Below, piece by piece: positions 49,620-59,004 of a stretch of 64,000 nt of DNA. The stretch lies in NCBI RefSeq assembly GCF_001702265.1, contig NZ_MAUE01000028.1, positions 62,001-126,000 of the forward strand. Reading direction: 5' to 3'. The notes beneath the pieces were generated by a model, which did not search any database, had not been told where the DNA came from, and worked only from the letters and a program-made list of their open reading frames with translations. Position numbers and translations under genes: made by a program. Source of the stretch: Pseudomonas aylmerensis (GTDB taxonomy: Bacteria; Pseudomonadota; Gammaproteobacteria; Pseudomonadales; Pseudomonadaceae). Within the stretch, counting starts at the first letter, position 1, and each line of letters begins with the position of its first letter.

Positions 49620-52270
49620 GCGACGTTCTCAACCATCTGGACATCGGCGGGCAGCGTTACGCCTATATCGATCTGCATAAACTGCTGACCCCGGTGCAGC
49701 TGCATCGGCTGCCTTATTGCCTGCGCATCCTGCTGGAAAACATCGCCCGCTGTGCCCCGGCCTCATTGCCGTCGGTGCTGGCGCGAGCCACCGGCAGCGG
49801 GCCGGACTGCGAGGTGCCGTTCCAGCCCAACCGCCTGATGTTTCACGACACCACCTGCCTGCCGGCCCTGGCGGACTTTGCCGGCATGCGTGATGTGGTC
49901 GCGGAACTGGGTGGCGACCCGACGGCGGTGAACCCGGCGATCCCGGCCGTGTTGACCATCGACCACTCGGTGATTGTCGAGCACTACGCCGAAGCCGGCG
50001 CGGTGGACGCCAACCTCGACATCGACTTTCGCCGCAACAGCGAGCGCTACCGGTTTATCAAATAGGCCGAGGCCAGCCTGGACAACTTCAAGGTGATCCC
50101 GCCGGGGACGGGGATCATCCACCAGATGAACATGGAATCCATCGCCCAGGTGGTATGGGAAAGCCCGACCGCCGGGGGTGGCGTGCTGCTGCACCCGGAC
50201 TGCATGGTTGCCACCGACAGCCATACGCCGATGATCAATGCCATCGGCGTGCTGGGCTGGGGCGTGGGCGGGCTCGAAGGGCAGGCGGCGATGCTCGGTG
50301 AGCCGGTGCCGATTGCCTTTCCCCAGGTCGTGGGGGTTCGCGTCAGCAATGCCTTGCGGGCCGGTGTGACGGCGACGGACCTGGCATTGAGCGTGACCGA
50401 GTTGCTACGCCAGCGCAGCATGGTAGGCAAGTTTGTCGAGTTCACCGGGCCGGGGCTGGCGTCGTTGAGTTGGGCGGCGCGGGGCACCGTGGCGAACATG
50501 GCGCCGGAGTATGGCGCGACGGTAGTGTTTTTCCCGTTTGATGACGAGACCCTTGCCTACCTGGAATTGAGTGCGCGGCCGGCGCCATTGTTGGCCAAGG
50601 TGTCGACCTATATGGCGGCACAGTCGCTGTGGCGCCAGGCCGGCGAGCCCGAGCCGCAGTTCGATGAACTGATCGAGCTGGACTTGGCCCGGATTGAACC
50701 CAGTGTGGCCGGGCCACACCAACCCCATCAGCGCCAGTCGCTGGCGCAGGCGGGCGCCTCGTTTCATCAGCATGTGCACGCTGAGGCCGGGCAGCAATTC
50801 TTCGAGCCGTCCTTTGAAGCACCGTTGACCCACGGCGCGGTGGTAATGGCGGCGATCACCAGTTGCACCAACACGGCCAACCCGGCGCAGATGATCCAGG
50901 CCGGATTGCTGGCACGTCGTGCACGGGCACGTGGCGTGGGGCGCAAGCCCTGGGTGAAGACTTCGCTGTCGCCGGGTTCGCGGGTGGTGGCGGACTATCT
51001 GGATGCGGCGGGTTTGTTGGAGGATTTTGCGGCGCTGGGCTTCGACCTGGCGGGCTTTGGCTGCATGACCTGTATCGGCAATTCCGGAAGCCTGGAGGCC
51101 CATGTGGAGGCCTTTGCCGAGCAAGGCCTCAAGGGGGTGGTGGTGCTGTCGGGCAATCGCAATTTCGAAGGACGGGTCAACCCCAAAGTCCCCGCCGGGT
51201 ACCTGGCCTCGCCGGCGCTGTGCGTGGCCTATGCGATTGCCGGGAGCATTGATATCGACCTGTCCAGCAGTCCGCTGGCGTTGGATGCCCAAGGCACGCC
51301 GGTGTATCTGGAGGAGCTGATGCCCAGTGATGCCGAGGTGGCGGCGCACGTGGCGCAGGTGGTGCGCCCGGTGTTGTTCCAGCAACGCAGTGAACTGCTC
51401 TGGCAGGGCACGCCGCACTGGCAGGCGCTGGAGGCCGACGCCAGCGTGAGATTTGCCTGGAACCCGGATTCCACCTATTTGCGCCGCCCGCAGTACCTGG
51501 CGCAGGTGCCGCCCGTGCCGGCGGCGCGCCTGTCGGTGCGCAACGCGAGGGCGTTGGTGGTGCTTGGTGATAACGTCACCACGGACCATATTTCACCGGC
51601 GGGCACCATCCCTTCCGAGAGCCTGGCCGGTGCCTGGCTGCGCGAAAGGGGGGAGGCCGAGGCGGATTTAAACCAGTACTCGACACGGCGCAGCAACCAC
51701 GAAGTGATGGTGCGCGGGGCCTTCACCAACCCGCGCTTGAACAACCTGCTGGATCCGACACAAACACCACGCCGAGGTGTGTGGGCGTGGAATGCCGACC
51801 ACACGGACTACCAGCCGTTGTACCTGGCCGCGCAGAGCTACGCCGGCACGCCCACCGTGCTGTTTGCCGGGAGCAACTACGGCGCCGGTTCCAGCCGGGA
51901 TTGGGCGGCGAAGGTGCTGAGCCTGTTGGGGATCAAGGCGGTGGTGGCGCGCAGTATCGAGCGCATTCATCGCAGTAACCTGATCGGCATGGGCGTGTTG
52001 CCGTTGGTGTTCAGCGCCGGGACGACGGTGCAGGACCTGGCGCTGGATGGCAGCGAGCGCTTGACGTTCCTGGGGCTGGAACACCTGCAGGTTGGCGAGA
52101 ACCAGATCACCCTGCAGATCGATCGCGCCGATGGCCGTGTTGTCACGCACCGGCTGGTTTTGCGCCTCGACTCGTTGCAAGAGCTTGGGTACCTTGAGCA
52201 CGGCGGTGTGCTGCCGTTTGTGATCCGCAAGACCGTGCAACGAACCCGCCCAGGAGCGCTCGATGATTGA
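49616..52270 (+). pseudogene. Aconitase (AcnA-like) gene interrupted by an in-frame TAG
   Basis: Read through, the frame encodes 884 residues, the usual AcnA length. It begins MSDVLNHLDIGGQRYAYID and stops at TAG 50063-50065 after NSERYRFIK. The same frame continues as AEASLDNFKVIPPGTGIIHQ. Aconitases have Trp after this Lys (KW), so TGG has changed to TAG. All three Fe-S cysteines lie after the stop: SCTNTANP (50859 region) and GCMTCIGNSG (51059 region). The C-terminal swivel domain (AGSNYGAGSSRDWAAKVL) is intact. The rest is uncorrupted, so the mutation is recent, or a sequencing error. Overlaps neighbours on both sides. A dedicated hydratase/isomerase in this pathway is inferred. Confidence 0.85.
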
Positions 52271-52976
52271 TCCCGCTGTACTGCAACAACTGGCCCCCGA
52301 TGGCGTGCTGCGTGCCGCCATCAACTTCGGCAACCCGGTGCTGGCGCAACGCGGCGCGGGCGGTGAGCCACAGGGGGTGTCCGTGGCGTTGGCCAAGGCC
52401 TTGGCTGAAGAGCTGGGTGTCGAGTTGGCGCTGATCACCTTCGAGGCGGCGGGCAAGGTCTTTGCTGCGCTGGCCGAGGATGCCTGGCGCGTGGCGTTCC
52501 TGGCCATCGAGCCGGTACGTGAGCAGGAGATCGCGTTCAGCGCACCTTACGTGGCGATCAAGGGCACCTACCTCGTGGCGACGGATTCGCCCTTTACCCA
52601 CATCGCCCAATTGGATGCAGCGGGTCGACGCATCGCCGTCGGCCAAGGCGCAGCCTACGACCTGTACCTGAGCCGTACGGTGGCGCATGCCGAGCTGGTA
52701 CGGGCGCCTACGTCGGCAGCAGCGGTGGACTGGTTTATCGCGCAAGGTCTGGATGCGGCGGCGGGGGTGCGGGACTTTCTGCGCACCCGGGTGAGCGCGC
52801 AATGGCGCCTGGTCGAGGATGACTTCATGACCATCCGCCAAGCCATGGCGGTACCGGTGGCGCATGCAGCCGCTGCCGCGTTCGTCAGGTCCTTTGTCGA
52901 ACGGCAGAAAGAGAAGGGTGTGGTAAAGCGAGGTCTCGAGGCCAGCGGGCAGAGCGCTGAATTACAGGCGACGTAG
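52263..52976 (+). CDS. Amino-acid-binding-protein-like (SBP_bac_3) protein without signal peptide
   Basis: 237 residues with a bilobal amino-acid-binding pattern: VLRAAINFGNPVLAQ near 14, PQGVSVALAKALAEELG near 36-52, FLAIEPVREQEIAFSAPYV near 80-98 and RRIAVGQGAAYDLYLSRTV near 121-139. No signal peptide is present; the protein starts MIDPAVLQQLAPDG. It therefore stays in the cytoplasm, unlike normal ABC binding proteins. Its start overlaps the aconitase-like gene by eight bases, so it belongs to the operon. A cytoplasmic enzyme (cyclohexadienyl-dehydratase or cyclodeaminase-like) or a metabolite sensor is possible. Confidence 0.7.
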   Translation: MIDPAVLQQLAPDGVLRAAINFGNPVLAQRGAGGEPQGVSVALAKALAEELGVELALITFEAAGKVFAALAEDAWRVAFLAIEPVREQEIAFSAPYVAIKGTYLVATDSPFTHIAQLDAAGRRIAVGQGAAYDLYLSRTVAHAELVRAPTSAAAVDWFIAQGLDAAAGVRDFLRTRVSAQWRLVEDDFMTIRQAMAVPVAHAAAAAFVRSFVERQKEKGVVKRGLEASGQSAELQAT

Positions 52977-53324
52977 AAAGGATTTGACGATGTGCCGGGT
53001 GGCGTCGGTGGTGTCCAGTTCATCCACGGCGCCATAGGCGTACCACTGGCAATCGATGATTTCGTTGCACGGCCGCGCGTCGGCGATGTTCACCACCGAG
53101 GCCTCGAACACATGGTGTACGGTGTCGCGGGCCTTGAGCTCCTGCAGATACAGCAAGCCGTCCACATTCAACCCGGTTTCTTCTTCCAGCTCGCGTTCGG
53201 CCGCGCCGACCGGGCGCTCGTTCCGTTCGACCTTGCCGCCCGGCAATGCCCATTTTGACCTGGCCTTGCGCACGAAGAGGATATGTCCCTCGTGTTCGCA
53301 AATGACCGTTGCGCGTATTTTCAT
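52962..53324 (-). CDS. Nudix hydrolase
   Basis: 120 residues with a complete Nudix box, GKVERNERPVGAAERELEEE at 30-49 and on to TGL, with the REL-EE metal-binding core. It should hydrolyse a nucleoside diphosphate linked to another group. ATG 53324 sits at the start of the beta-strand MKIRATVICEHEG; the frame is open upstream. It overlaps the 3' end of the convergent binding-protein-like gene by 15 bases. Confidence 0.85.
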   Translation of the reverse strand: MKIRATVICEHEGHILFVRKARSKWALPGGKVERNERPVGAAERELEEETGLNVDGLLYLQELKARDTVHHVFEASVVNIADARPCNEIIDCQWYAYGAVDELDTTDATRHIVKSFLRRL

Positions 53325-53451
53325 CGTCTGTGCCCCCGCAGTGGGATGAATGTCATAAAAGTGTAATGCAAATGTCATGCTAAGTGGTTATGGCGTACCG
53401 GGTTGGGGATGTGGATACTGCCTGATTGATGAAAACGGACGAGGACAACAG

Positions 53452-54432
53452 ATGAACACCGTACGTTGGGGCATGATCGGCTGTGGCAGTGTCACTGAAC
53501 TGAAGAGTGGACCCGCCTTCTATAAAGCGCCAGGTTCGGCGCTGGTCGCCGTGATGGGGCGCCGCGAGGCAGCCGTGCGCGATTATGCGGCGCGCCATGG
53601 CATTGCCCGTTTCTATACCGACGCCCAGGCACTGATCGACGACCCTGAAGTGGACGCGGTGTATATCGCCACACCGCCCGACAGCCACCTCGAGTACAGC
53701 CTGATGGTGGCGGCGGCCGGCAAGCATTGCTGTGTCGAGAAGCCCATGTCGCTGAATGCCGAGCAGAGCGCGTTGATGCAGCGCACGTTCGAACGGGCCG
53801 GGCTGCACCTGTTTGTCTCCTACTATCGTCGCTCGCTGCCGCGCTTCCAGCAGGTACGCGAGTGGCTGCAGGCGGGACGCATCGGCCAACTGCGCCACCT
53901 GACCTGGACCTTGTGCAAGCCTCCGGGGGCCGACGACGCCAGCGCCGCCAACTGGCGCACCGACCCACTGATTGCCGGTGGCGGTTACTTTGCCGACCTG
54001 GCCAGTCACGGCTTTGACTTGTTCCAGTACCTGGCCGGGGATATCGTCGAGGTCTCGGGCTTTACCGCGCGCCAGGCCGGGCGCTATGCGGCGGAAGATG
54101 CAGTGACGGCCTGCTGGACCTTTGGCTCGGGCGCCCTGGGCATGGGCTGCTGGAACTTCGTCGCGGACCGCAAGGAAGACCGCGTCGAGCTGATCGGCAG
54201 CCGTGGTCGCATTCAGTTCTCGGTGTTCGAAGACCAGCCGCTGCGCCTGGAAGCCGAGACCCAGGAAGTGCTCGAAGTACCGTGCCACGCGCATATCCAG
54301 TGGCACCACGTGCTGGCGATGAATGCACACATTCGCGGCGAGGCCGAGCATCCTTCGCTGGCCATCGAGGCGTTGAAGACTGATCGGATTCTGGACAAGG
54401 TGCTATTACGCAACCCCCACCATCCTGGGTAG
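53452..54432 (+). CDS. Gfo/Idh/MocA-family oxidoreductase
   Basis: 326 residues. Rossmann motif GCGSVTE near 10-16 (variant last Gly), VEKPMSLN near 96-103 and a substrate-domain motif GGGYFADLASHGFDLFQYLAG near 175-195 with the catalytic-type His. It oxidises or reduces a sugar-like substrate with NAD(P). ATG 53452 follows CGAGGACAACAG. Not part of the iol cluster. Confidence 0.85.
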   Translation: MNTVRWGMIGCGSVTELKSGPAFYKAPGSALVAVMGRREAAVRDYAARHGIARFYTDAQALIDDPEVDAVYIATPPDSHLEYSLMVAAAGKHCCVEKPMSLNAEQSALMQRTFERAGLHLFVSYYRRSLPRFQQVREWLQAGRIGQLRHLTWTLCKPPGADDASAANWRTDPLIAGGGYFADLASHGFDLFQYLAGDIVEVSGFTARQAGRYAAEDAVTACWTFGSGALGMGCWNFVADRKEDRVELIGSRGRIQFSVFEDQPLRLEAETQEVLEVPCHAHIQWHHVLAMNAHIRGEAEHPSLAIEALKTDRILDKVLLRNPHHPG

Positions 54433-54468
54433 TCGCGATAAAAAAGGTTTTTTTCAAGGAATAGGCCG

Positions 54469-55098
54469 ATGAAATACTGGATGGTGGTGTGGCTGGTGCT
54501 GGCGACCGGCGCAGTGGCGGCCCCGCGTGAACAGGGCACGCCGGGGGAGTTTGATTTCTATGTGCTGTCGTTGTCGTGGTCGCCGACGTTTTGCCTGACG
54601 CACCCGGACAACGAACAGTGCTCGGGCAAGGGCTACGGGTTTGTGCTGCACGGCCTGTGGCCGCAATACGCGCGAGGAGGGTGGCCAGCGAGCTGTGCGC
54701 CGCAGTCGTACCTGAGCCGGGAAGCAATGGACAAGGGCGCGACGTTGTTCCCCACGCGTGCGCTGCTCAAGCACGAATGGGCCAAGCATGGCACCTGCAG
54801 CGGGCTTGAACCGCTGGCGTACCTGGAAAAAACCGACGCGGCGTTGGGCGTGGTTGCCATTCCACACCAATTGCAGCCGTTCAACACACCGCCGTCCTTG
54901 CCGGCTCGCGAGATCGAGGCGCTGTTTCGCCAGAGCAACCCGCGCATGGGCAATCACGGTGTGGCGGTCATCTGCAAAGGCAAGGTGCTGTCGGAGGTGC
55001 GGGTGTGCCTGACCAAGGACCTGGCCTTCGCCGGCTGTCCGCGCAGTGTCAAAAGCCAGTGCCGCGAGGGTGAAATCCGCATTCCGGCCCAGCGCTAG
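54469..55098 (+). CDS. Ribonuclease T2-family protein, secreted
   Basis: 209 residues. Signal peptide of about 18 residues (MVVWLVLATGAVA). Both catalytic segments are intact: CAS I HGLWPQ with H61, and CAS II KHEWAKHGTC with H102, E103 and H107. Several cysteines can form disulfides. It is a periplasmic or extracellular endoribonuclease. Its stop overlaps the convergent Rrf2 gene by four bases. Confidence 0.92.
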   Translation: MKYWMVVWLVLATGAVAAPREQGTPGEFDFYVLSLSWSPTFCLTHPDNEQCSGKGYGFVLHGLWPQYARGGWPASCAPQSYLSREAMDKGATLFPTRALLKHEWAKHGTCSGLEPLAYLEKTDAALGVVAIPHQLQPFNTPPSLPAREIEALFRQSNPRMGNHGVAVICKGKVLSEVRVCLTKDLAFAGCPRSVKSQCREGEIRIPAQR

Positions 55099-55532
55099 GG
55101 CTGCATCGCCACGCGATAACGCTCATCAAAATCCTCGGCCAACTGCGCCAGGGTGACCTTGCCGAGGCGCTTCAACAGCAGCGCCTGGGCTTGTTCGAAG
55201 GCGTCGGTGAGCGCCGCGTTCACGGCCTGTTCCACCAGGCATTCCGGGTGATCGGTGGACAGTCCGATGGCGAAGATCGACGGCGTGCCCAAGGCGTTGT
55301 GAATGTCCAGCAAGGTGATTTCACTCAAGGGCTTGCCCAGGCTCCAGCCGCCCTGATGGCCTTTTTCCGAGCGCACATACCCTTTTTCCTTGAGCAACCC
55401 GAGGGTGCGCCGTACCACCACCGGATTGGTGCCGAGCATCTGCGCGATGGTCTCCGAAGTCGCGCGTTCTTCATGGCGGCCCATATGGATCAGCACATGC
55501 AGCATGCGCGACAGGCGCGTGTCGTTTCTCAT
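55095..55532 (-). CDS. Rrf2-family transcriptional regulator
   Basis: 145 residues with a winged helix (about 5-60, SETIAQMLGTNPVVVRRTLG) and a C-terminal helix. Only one Cys (HPECLVEQ) is present, so a complete Fe-S cluster as in IscR is unlikely and it may sense thiol or redox state like other non-cluster members. ATG 55532 is preceded by TTGAGG; TTG 55535 is an alternative. It is divergent from the thioredoxin-reductase-like gene it probably controls. Confidence 0.85.
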   Translation of the reverse strand: MRNDTRLSRMLHVLIHMGRHEERATSETIAQMLGTNPVVVRRTLGLLKEKGYVRSEKGHQGGWSLGKPLSEITLLDIHNALGTPSIFAIGLSTDHPECLVEQAVNAALTDAFEQAQALLLKRLGKVTLAQLAEDFDERYRVAMQP

Positions 55533-55676
55533 CAAAAAACCTCAAGTCGATGCGCGCCAAAGTATCGTTCGTAACCTAAAAAGTTGCGAGAGTCTTGACG
55601 CGCTAATTTTACGTAACTTATGGTGTGTCGTGAAAGCGCGCGGATAACCGCGTGCACTCACCATAGGGTCACTCTC

Positions 55677-56561
55677 ATGATCTACGACGTGATTATTGTC
55701 GGCGGCAGCTACGCCGGTTTGTCAGCGGGCCTGCAATTGGCGCGGGCGCGGCGCCAGGTGCTGGTGATCGACGCGGGGCAGCGGCGCAACCGGTTTGCGG
55801 CCACGTCCCACGGGTTTCTTGGGCAGGACGGCCAGTCGCCGCAGGCCATTGCCGCCGAAGGGCGCAGCCAGTTAATGGAGTACCCGACGGTCACCTGGGT
55901 GCAGGGCAGTGTGGTTCAGGCGACGGTAGAACCGCAGGGCTTCAGCCTGGGCACTGAATTCAACGGTACGTTCCAGGGCAAGCGCCTGATCCTGGCCACC
56001 GGCGTGGTCGACGAATTGCCCGCCATTGAAGGCCTGCAGGAGCGTTGGGGCACGCGGGTGTTCCATTGCCCTTACTGCCACGGCTATGAGCTGGACCAAG
56101 GCCGTATCGGTGTTCTCGCCACTTCTTCGCTGGCGATGCACCACGCATTGATGCTGCCGGACTGGGGCGCCACGACCTTGTTCACCAACGGCGTATTCAC
56201 CCCGGATGCCGAGCAGCAGGCGCAGTTGGCGCGACGTGGGGTCAGTGTGCAAAGCGCCGGCGTACGGCGAATCAGCGGCGAGCGTGCCGACCTCGAACTG
56301 GATGACGGCCAGGTGTTCAAGCTCGACGGTATCTTCACGATGTCGCGGACCCGGCTCAGCCCGTTGGCCGCGCAGTTGGGCTGTGCACTGGCCGATGGCC
56401 CCAGCGGCGCTTACCTGCACACCAACGACATGCGCCAGACCTCAGTGCCGGGCGTGTTTGCCTGTGGTGACGCGTCCCTCGCCGCCGGCTCCGTGGCGCT
56501 GGCCGTGGCCGAGGGTGTGCGCGCCGGGGTCGGCGCGCATTTTTCGCTGGTCAGCGGTTGA
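55677..56561 (+). CDS. Thioredoxin-reductase-like NAD(P)/FAD oxidoreductase
   Basis: 294 residues. FAD motif GGSYAG near 9-14, redox motif C131-PY-C134 (VFHCPYCHGYE) and the C-terminal FAD signature GVFACGDAS near 259-267. Size and layout match TrxB-fold enzymes, but the NADPH loop is atypical (LATSSLAMHHAL). It likely transfers electrons to a small thiol protein. Divergent from the Rrf2 regulator, a recurring pair. Confidence 0.85.
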   Translation: MIYDVIIVGGSYAGLSAGLQLARARRQVLVIDAGQRRNRFAATSHGFLGQDGQSPQAIAAEGRSQLMEYPTVTWVQGSVVQATVEPQGFSLGTEFNGTFQGKRLILATGVVDELPAIEGLQERWGTRVFHCPYCHGYELDQGRIGVLATSSLAMHHALMLPDWGATTLFTNGVFTPDAEQQAQLARRGVSVQSAGVRRISGERADLELDDGQVFKLDGIFTMSRTRLSPLAAQLGCALADGPSGAYLHTNDMRQTSVPGVFACGDASLAAGSVALAVAEGVRAGVGAHFSLVSG

Positions 56562-57249
56562 GGTAGACCGGGCTGTCGGTGGACAGCGACGCCTTCACCG
56601 CGTGGGTCATGTCGGTGATCAACACTTCTTCGCGGTCCTCGCCCAGGGCTTGCAGGGTGAGGGCGACCACTTCCTGGGGCGTGCTTTTAGGCGCATGCAC
56701 ATCAGCGACCATGTCGGTGTCGATGTAGGCCGGGTGCACGCCGATCACCAGGGTGTTCTGCTCGCGCAACTCGCCGCGCAGGCCGTTGGTCAGCCCCCAC
56801 TGGGCGGATTTCGAAGTGCTGTAGCCACCGGCGCCCGGCGGGCTCAGCCAGCTCAGCACCGAGAGGATATTGATCAGCGCGCCGCCGCCCTGTTTGGCCA
56901 GGATCGGCGCAAAGGCACGGCTCAGGCGCAGGGTGCCGAAGGTGTTCACGTCAAAGTGCTGTTGCAGGTTTTCGACACTGTCTTCGGCCAGCAACGAACC
57001 GTACTTCAGGAAGCCCGCATTGTTGATCACCACACTGACGTCCGCGCACTGCTCGGCGGCGTGCTGCACGCTGGCCGCGTCGGTGATGTCGAGGGCAATC
57101 GGGGTGCTGCCGGGAATGTCCACACTGCGCGGATCCCGCGCACCGGCGTAGACCTTGGCGGCGCCGGCTGCCAGCAGGGCGGTGACGAAGGCTTTACCCA
57201 GGCCGCGATTGGCGCCGCTGACCAATACCACTTTTCCACGAATATCCAT
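56551..57249 (-). CDS. Short-chain dehydrogenase/reductase (SDR)
   Basis: 232 residues of the classical SDR family: cofactor motif SGANRGLG (11-18), NNAG (76-79), Y143-x3-K147 (GGYSTSKSAQ) and the preceding Ser near 130. ATG 57249 lies at the family start; the open frame upstream has no ribosome site. It overlaps the convergent gene by 11 bases. Divergent from an HxlR regulator with a GGTTT-N7-AAACC palindrome between them. Confidence 0.88.
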   Translation of the reverse strand: MDIRGKVVLVSGANRGLGKAFVTALLAAGAAKVYAGARDPRSVDIPGSTPIALDITDAASVQHAAEQCADVSVVINNAGFLKYGSLLAEDSVENLQQHFDVNTFGTLRLSRAFAPILAKQGGGALINILSVLSWLSPPGAGGYSTSKSAQWGLTNGLRGELREQNTLVIGVHPAYIDTDMVADVHAPKSTPQEVVALTLQALGEDREEVLITDMTHAVKASLSTDSPVYLNR

Positions 57250-57272
57250 GATGAACTCCAGGCTGCGAATTA

Positions 57273-57289
57273 GGTTTAATGATGAAACC
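57273..57289. promoter_or_regulatory. Candidate HxlR operator
   Basis: GGTTT-AATGATG-AAACC between the divergent SDR and HxlR genes. A TATAAT -10 box for the HxlR gene is at 57315-57320. Confidence 0.45.
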
Positions 57290-57354
57290 GTTTTTATCCT
57301 GAGGCTGTTGGTCCTATAATGCAACCAGATTTTTCAATGCCGGGAGGCCCGACG

Positions 57355-57783
57355 ATGAAACGCAAATGCCTGGAAGGCGATGGCTGCCCCGTTGCCCGTG
57401 CCCTGGACGTGGTGGGCGACTGGTGGACGCTGTTGATCATCCGCGATGCATTCGCCGGCGTGACGCGCTTCGGTGATTTCCAGAAGCACCTGGGCGTGGC
57501 TAAAAACATCCTTGCCACGCGCCTCAAGGACATGGTCGAGCAGGGCCTGCTGCAAACCAGCGAAGTCGGTGCGCGCAGTGAATATCAGCTGACCGACAAG
57601 GGCCGCGCGCTGATGCCGGTGCTGGTGACGCTGGCGCAGTGGGGGGAGGCGCACACGCAACCCGAACAGGCCGGCGCGCGCGTGCTGGATGCGCGCTCGC
57701 TCAAGCCGCTGCGCAAGGTCGAGATCCTGGCCGAGGATGGCCGGGTGCTGGGCCTCGACGATATCGTCACGCAGGTCAGCTAG
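57355..57783 (+). CDS. HxlR-family transcriptional regulator
   Basis: 142 residues. The family start MKRKCLEGDGCPVARALDVV with two cysteines (5 and 11) is followed by the winged helix (FGDFQKHLGVAKNILATRLK, about 40-59). Members often sense quinones or electrophiles through these cysteines. ATG 57355 has GGGAGG upstream; ATG 57319 is less likely. It probably represses the divergent SDR gene. Confidence 0.88.
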   Translation: MKRKCLEGDGCPVARALDVVGDWWTLLIIRDAFAGVTRFGDFQKHLGVAKNILATRLKDMVEQGLLQTSEVGARSEYQLTDKGRALMPVLVTLAQWGEAHTQPEQAGARVLDARSLKPLRKVEILAEDGRVLGLDDIVTQVS

Positions 57784-57846
57784 GCGCGATTGCGGTCTAT
57801 GTGATCTGTGGGCGCGCAGTGAGTGCGCGCCGACAGGGGGCAGGGT

Positions 57847-58689
57847 CTATTTGCTATCGAGGAAGCCCAGCAGCGCTGCATTGAACAACGCCGGGTCCTG
57901 CAGGAAGGCAAAGTGGCTGGTGTTCGGCAGGATCAGCAGGCCGGCCCCTGGGATGGTGGCCGCCATGTACTCGGTGTGCTCGCGCTTGATCGCTTCGTCA
58001 TGGTCGCCGTCGGCAATCAGGATTGGCGTCTTGATGCTCGCCAGCTGGGCGTCGGTCCAGTTCGGTTGGCTGGCCCACATATGGCTGATCTGCTCGACGA
58101 ATGCATCGTACTCTTTAGGCGTCGGCGACAGCTTGGCGTACTCCTTGCCGGCGCGTTCGATGAAGGCGGCGAAGGTCGGGTTTTTCTCTACGCCGTCCTT
58201 GACCCCGGCGGTCTGGGTGTTGGCGGCGAACGCGAACACCTTGCCGATCCGGTCCGGGTGACGCAGGGCCAGGTCGATACCAATGATGGCGCCGTCGCTC
58301 CAGCCGACAATATCGGCACGCGGGATCTTCAGGCTGTCGAGCACGGCCACCACGTCATCGGCCATCAGGTCGTAGCCGTAGGGTTTATCGTCCCGCGAGC
58401 TGCGCCCGTGGCCACGGCTGTCGAGGCTGATCACCGTGTGCTTGGCCGCCAGTGCCTTGACCTGGTTGCCCCAATAATCGGAGTTGGACAGCCCACCGTG
58501 CAGCAGCACCACCGGCGATCCGTGCCCGGTGCGGGTGTAGTAGACCTTGATGCCGTTGACGGCGGCGTAGCCGGTTTTGGCGCCGGCCACCGGGGCCGGC
58601 GTCGGCGGCAGGGTTTCCCAGCGTTCAGCGGCCTGGACCGCAGAGAAAGACAGCAACAGGCAGGCAGTTGCCAGCAGGCGACGTGACAT
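57847..58689 (-). CDS. Alpha/beta hydrolase, exported
   Basis: 280 residues. Signal peptide of about 20 residues (LLATACLLLSFSAVQA). Catalytic Ser131 in GWSDG, oxyanion region VLLHGGLSNSDYW near 61-73, acid Asp in ILIADGDHDE near 221-230 and His in NTSHFAF near 259. It resembles exported epoxide-hydrolase/esterase-like enzymes. Substrate unknown. The 315-bp gap to the LysE gene contains no clear feature. Confidence 0.85.
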   Translation of the reverse strand: MSRRLLATACLLLSFSAVQAAERWETLPPTPAPVAGAKTGYAAVNGIKVYYTRTGHGSPVVLLHGGLSNSDYWGNQVKALAAKHTVISLDSRGHGRSSRDDKPYGYDLMADDVVAVLDSLKIPRADIVGWSDGAIIGIDLALRHPDRIGKVFAFAANTQTAGVKDGVEKNPTFAAFIERAGKEYAKLSPTPKEYDAFVEQISHMWASQPNWTDAQLASIKTPILIADGDHDEAIKREHTEYMAATIPGAGLLILPNTSHFAFLQDPALFNAALLGFLDSK

Positions 58690-59004
58690 GGCGATTCCTT
58701 TGATTGCAGTGAGTAGGCGCTGAACTCTAGCACCGGCCCAGGCCTGGGAAATACGCATTTTTGCCTATTGAGATCGGCATTCTGAAAGAAAAAAATGCAG
58801 TTATATCAATGGAATAAAAGCGTCTAAAGCGCCCGGGCCAGAACGGTTTCGCCGCCGTTGTCTGTCTCGCGCCATGAGCGGTGCGAGGCCGACTCCAGGG
58901 GCGCACACAAAATACTTCGACAAGGGTCATTTTGTTCAATACCCCGCGTGCCTTGCCCTTTACCGTGGCTCCATCGTCATCTGCCCGAATAAAAAGGAAC
59001 TGCA

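Noticed and set aside
58690..59004. Possible hidden gene or RNA in the 315-bp gap before the LysE gene
   Set aside because: No ORF with ribosome site, no terminator and no convincing promoter or palindrome was found.
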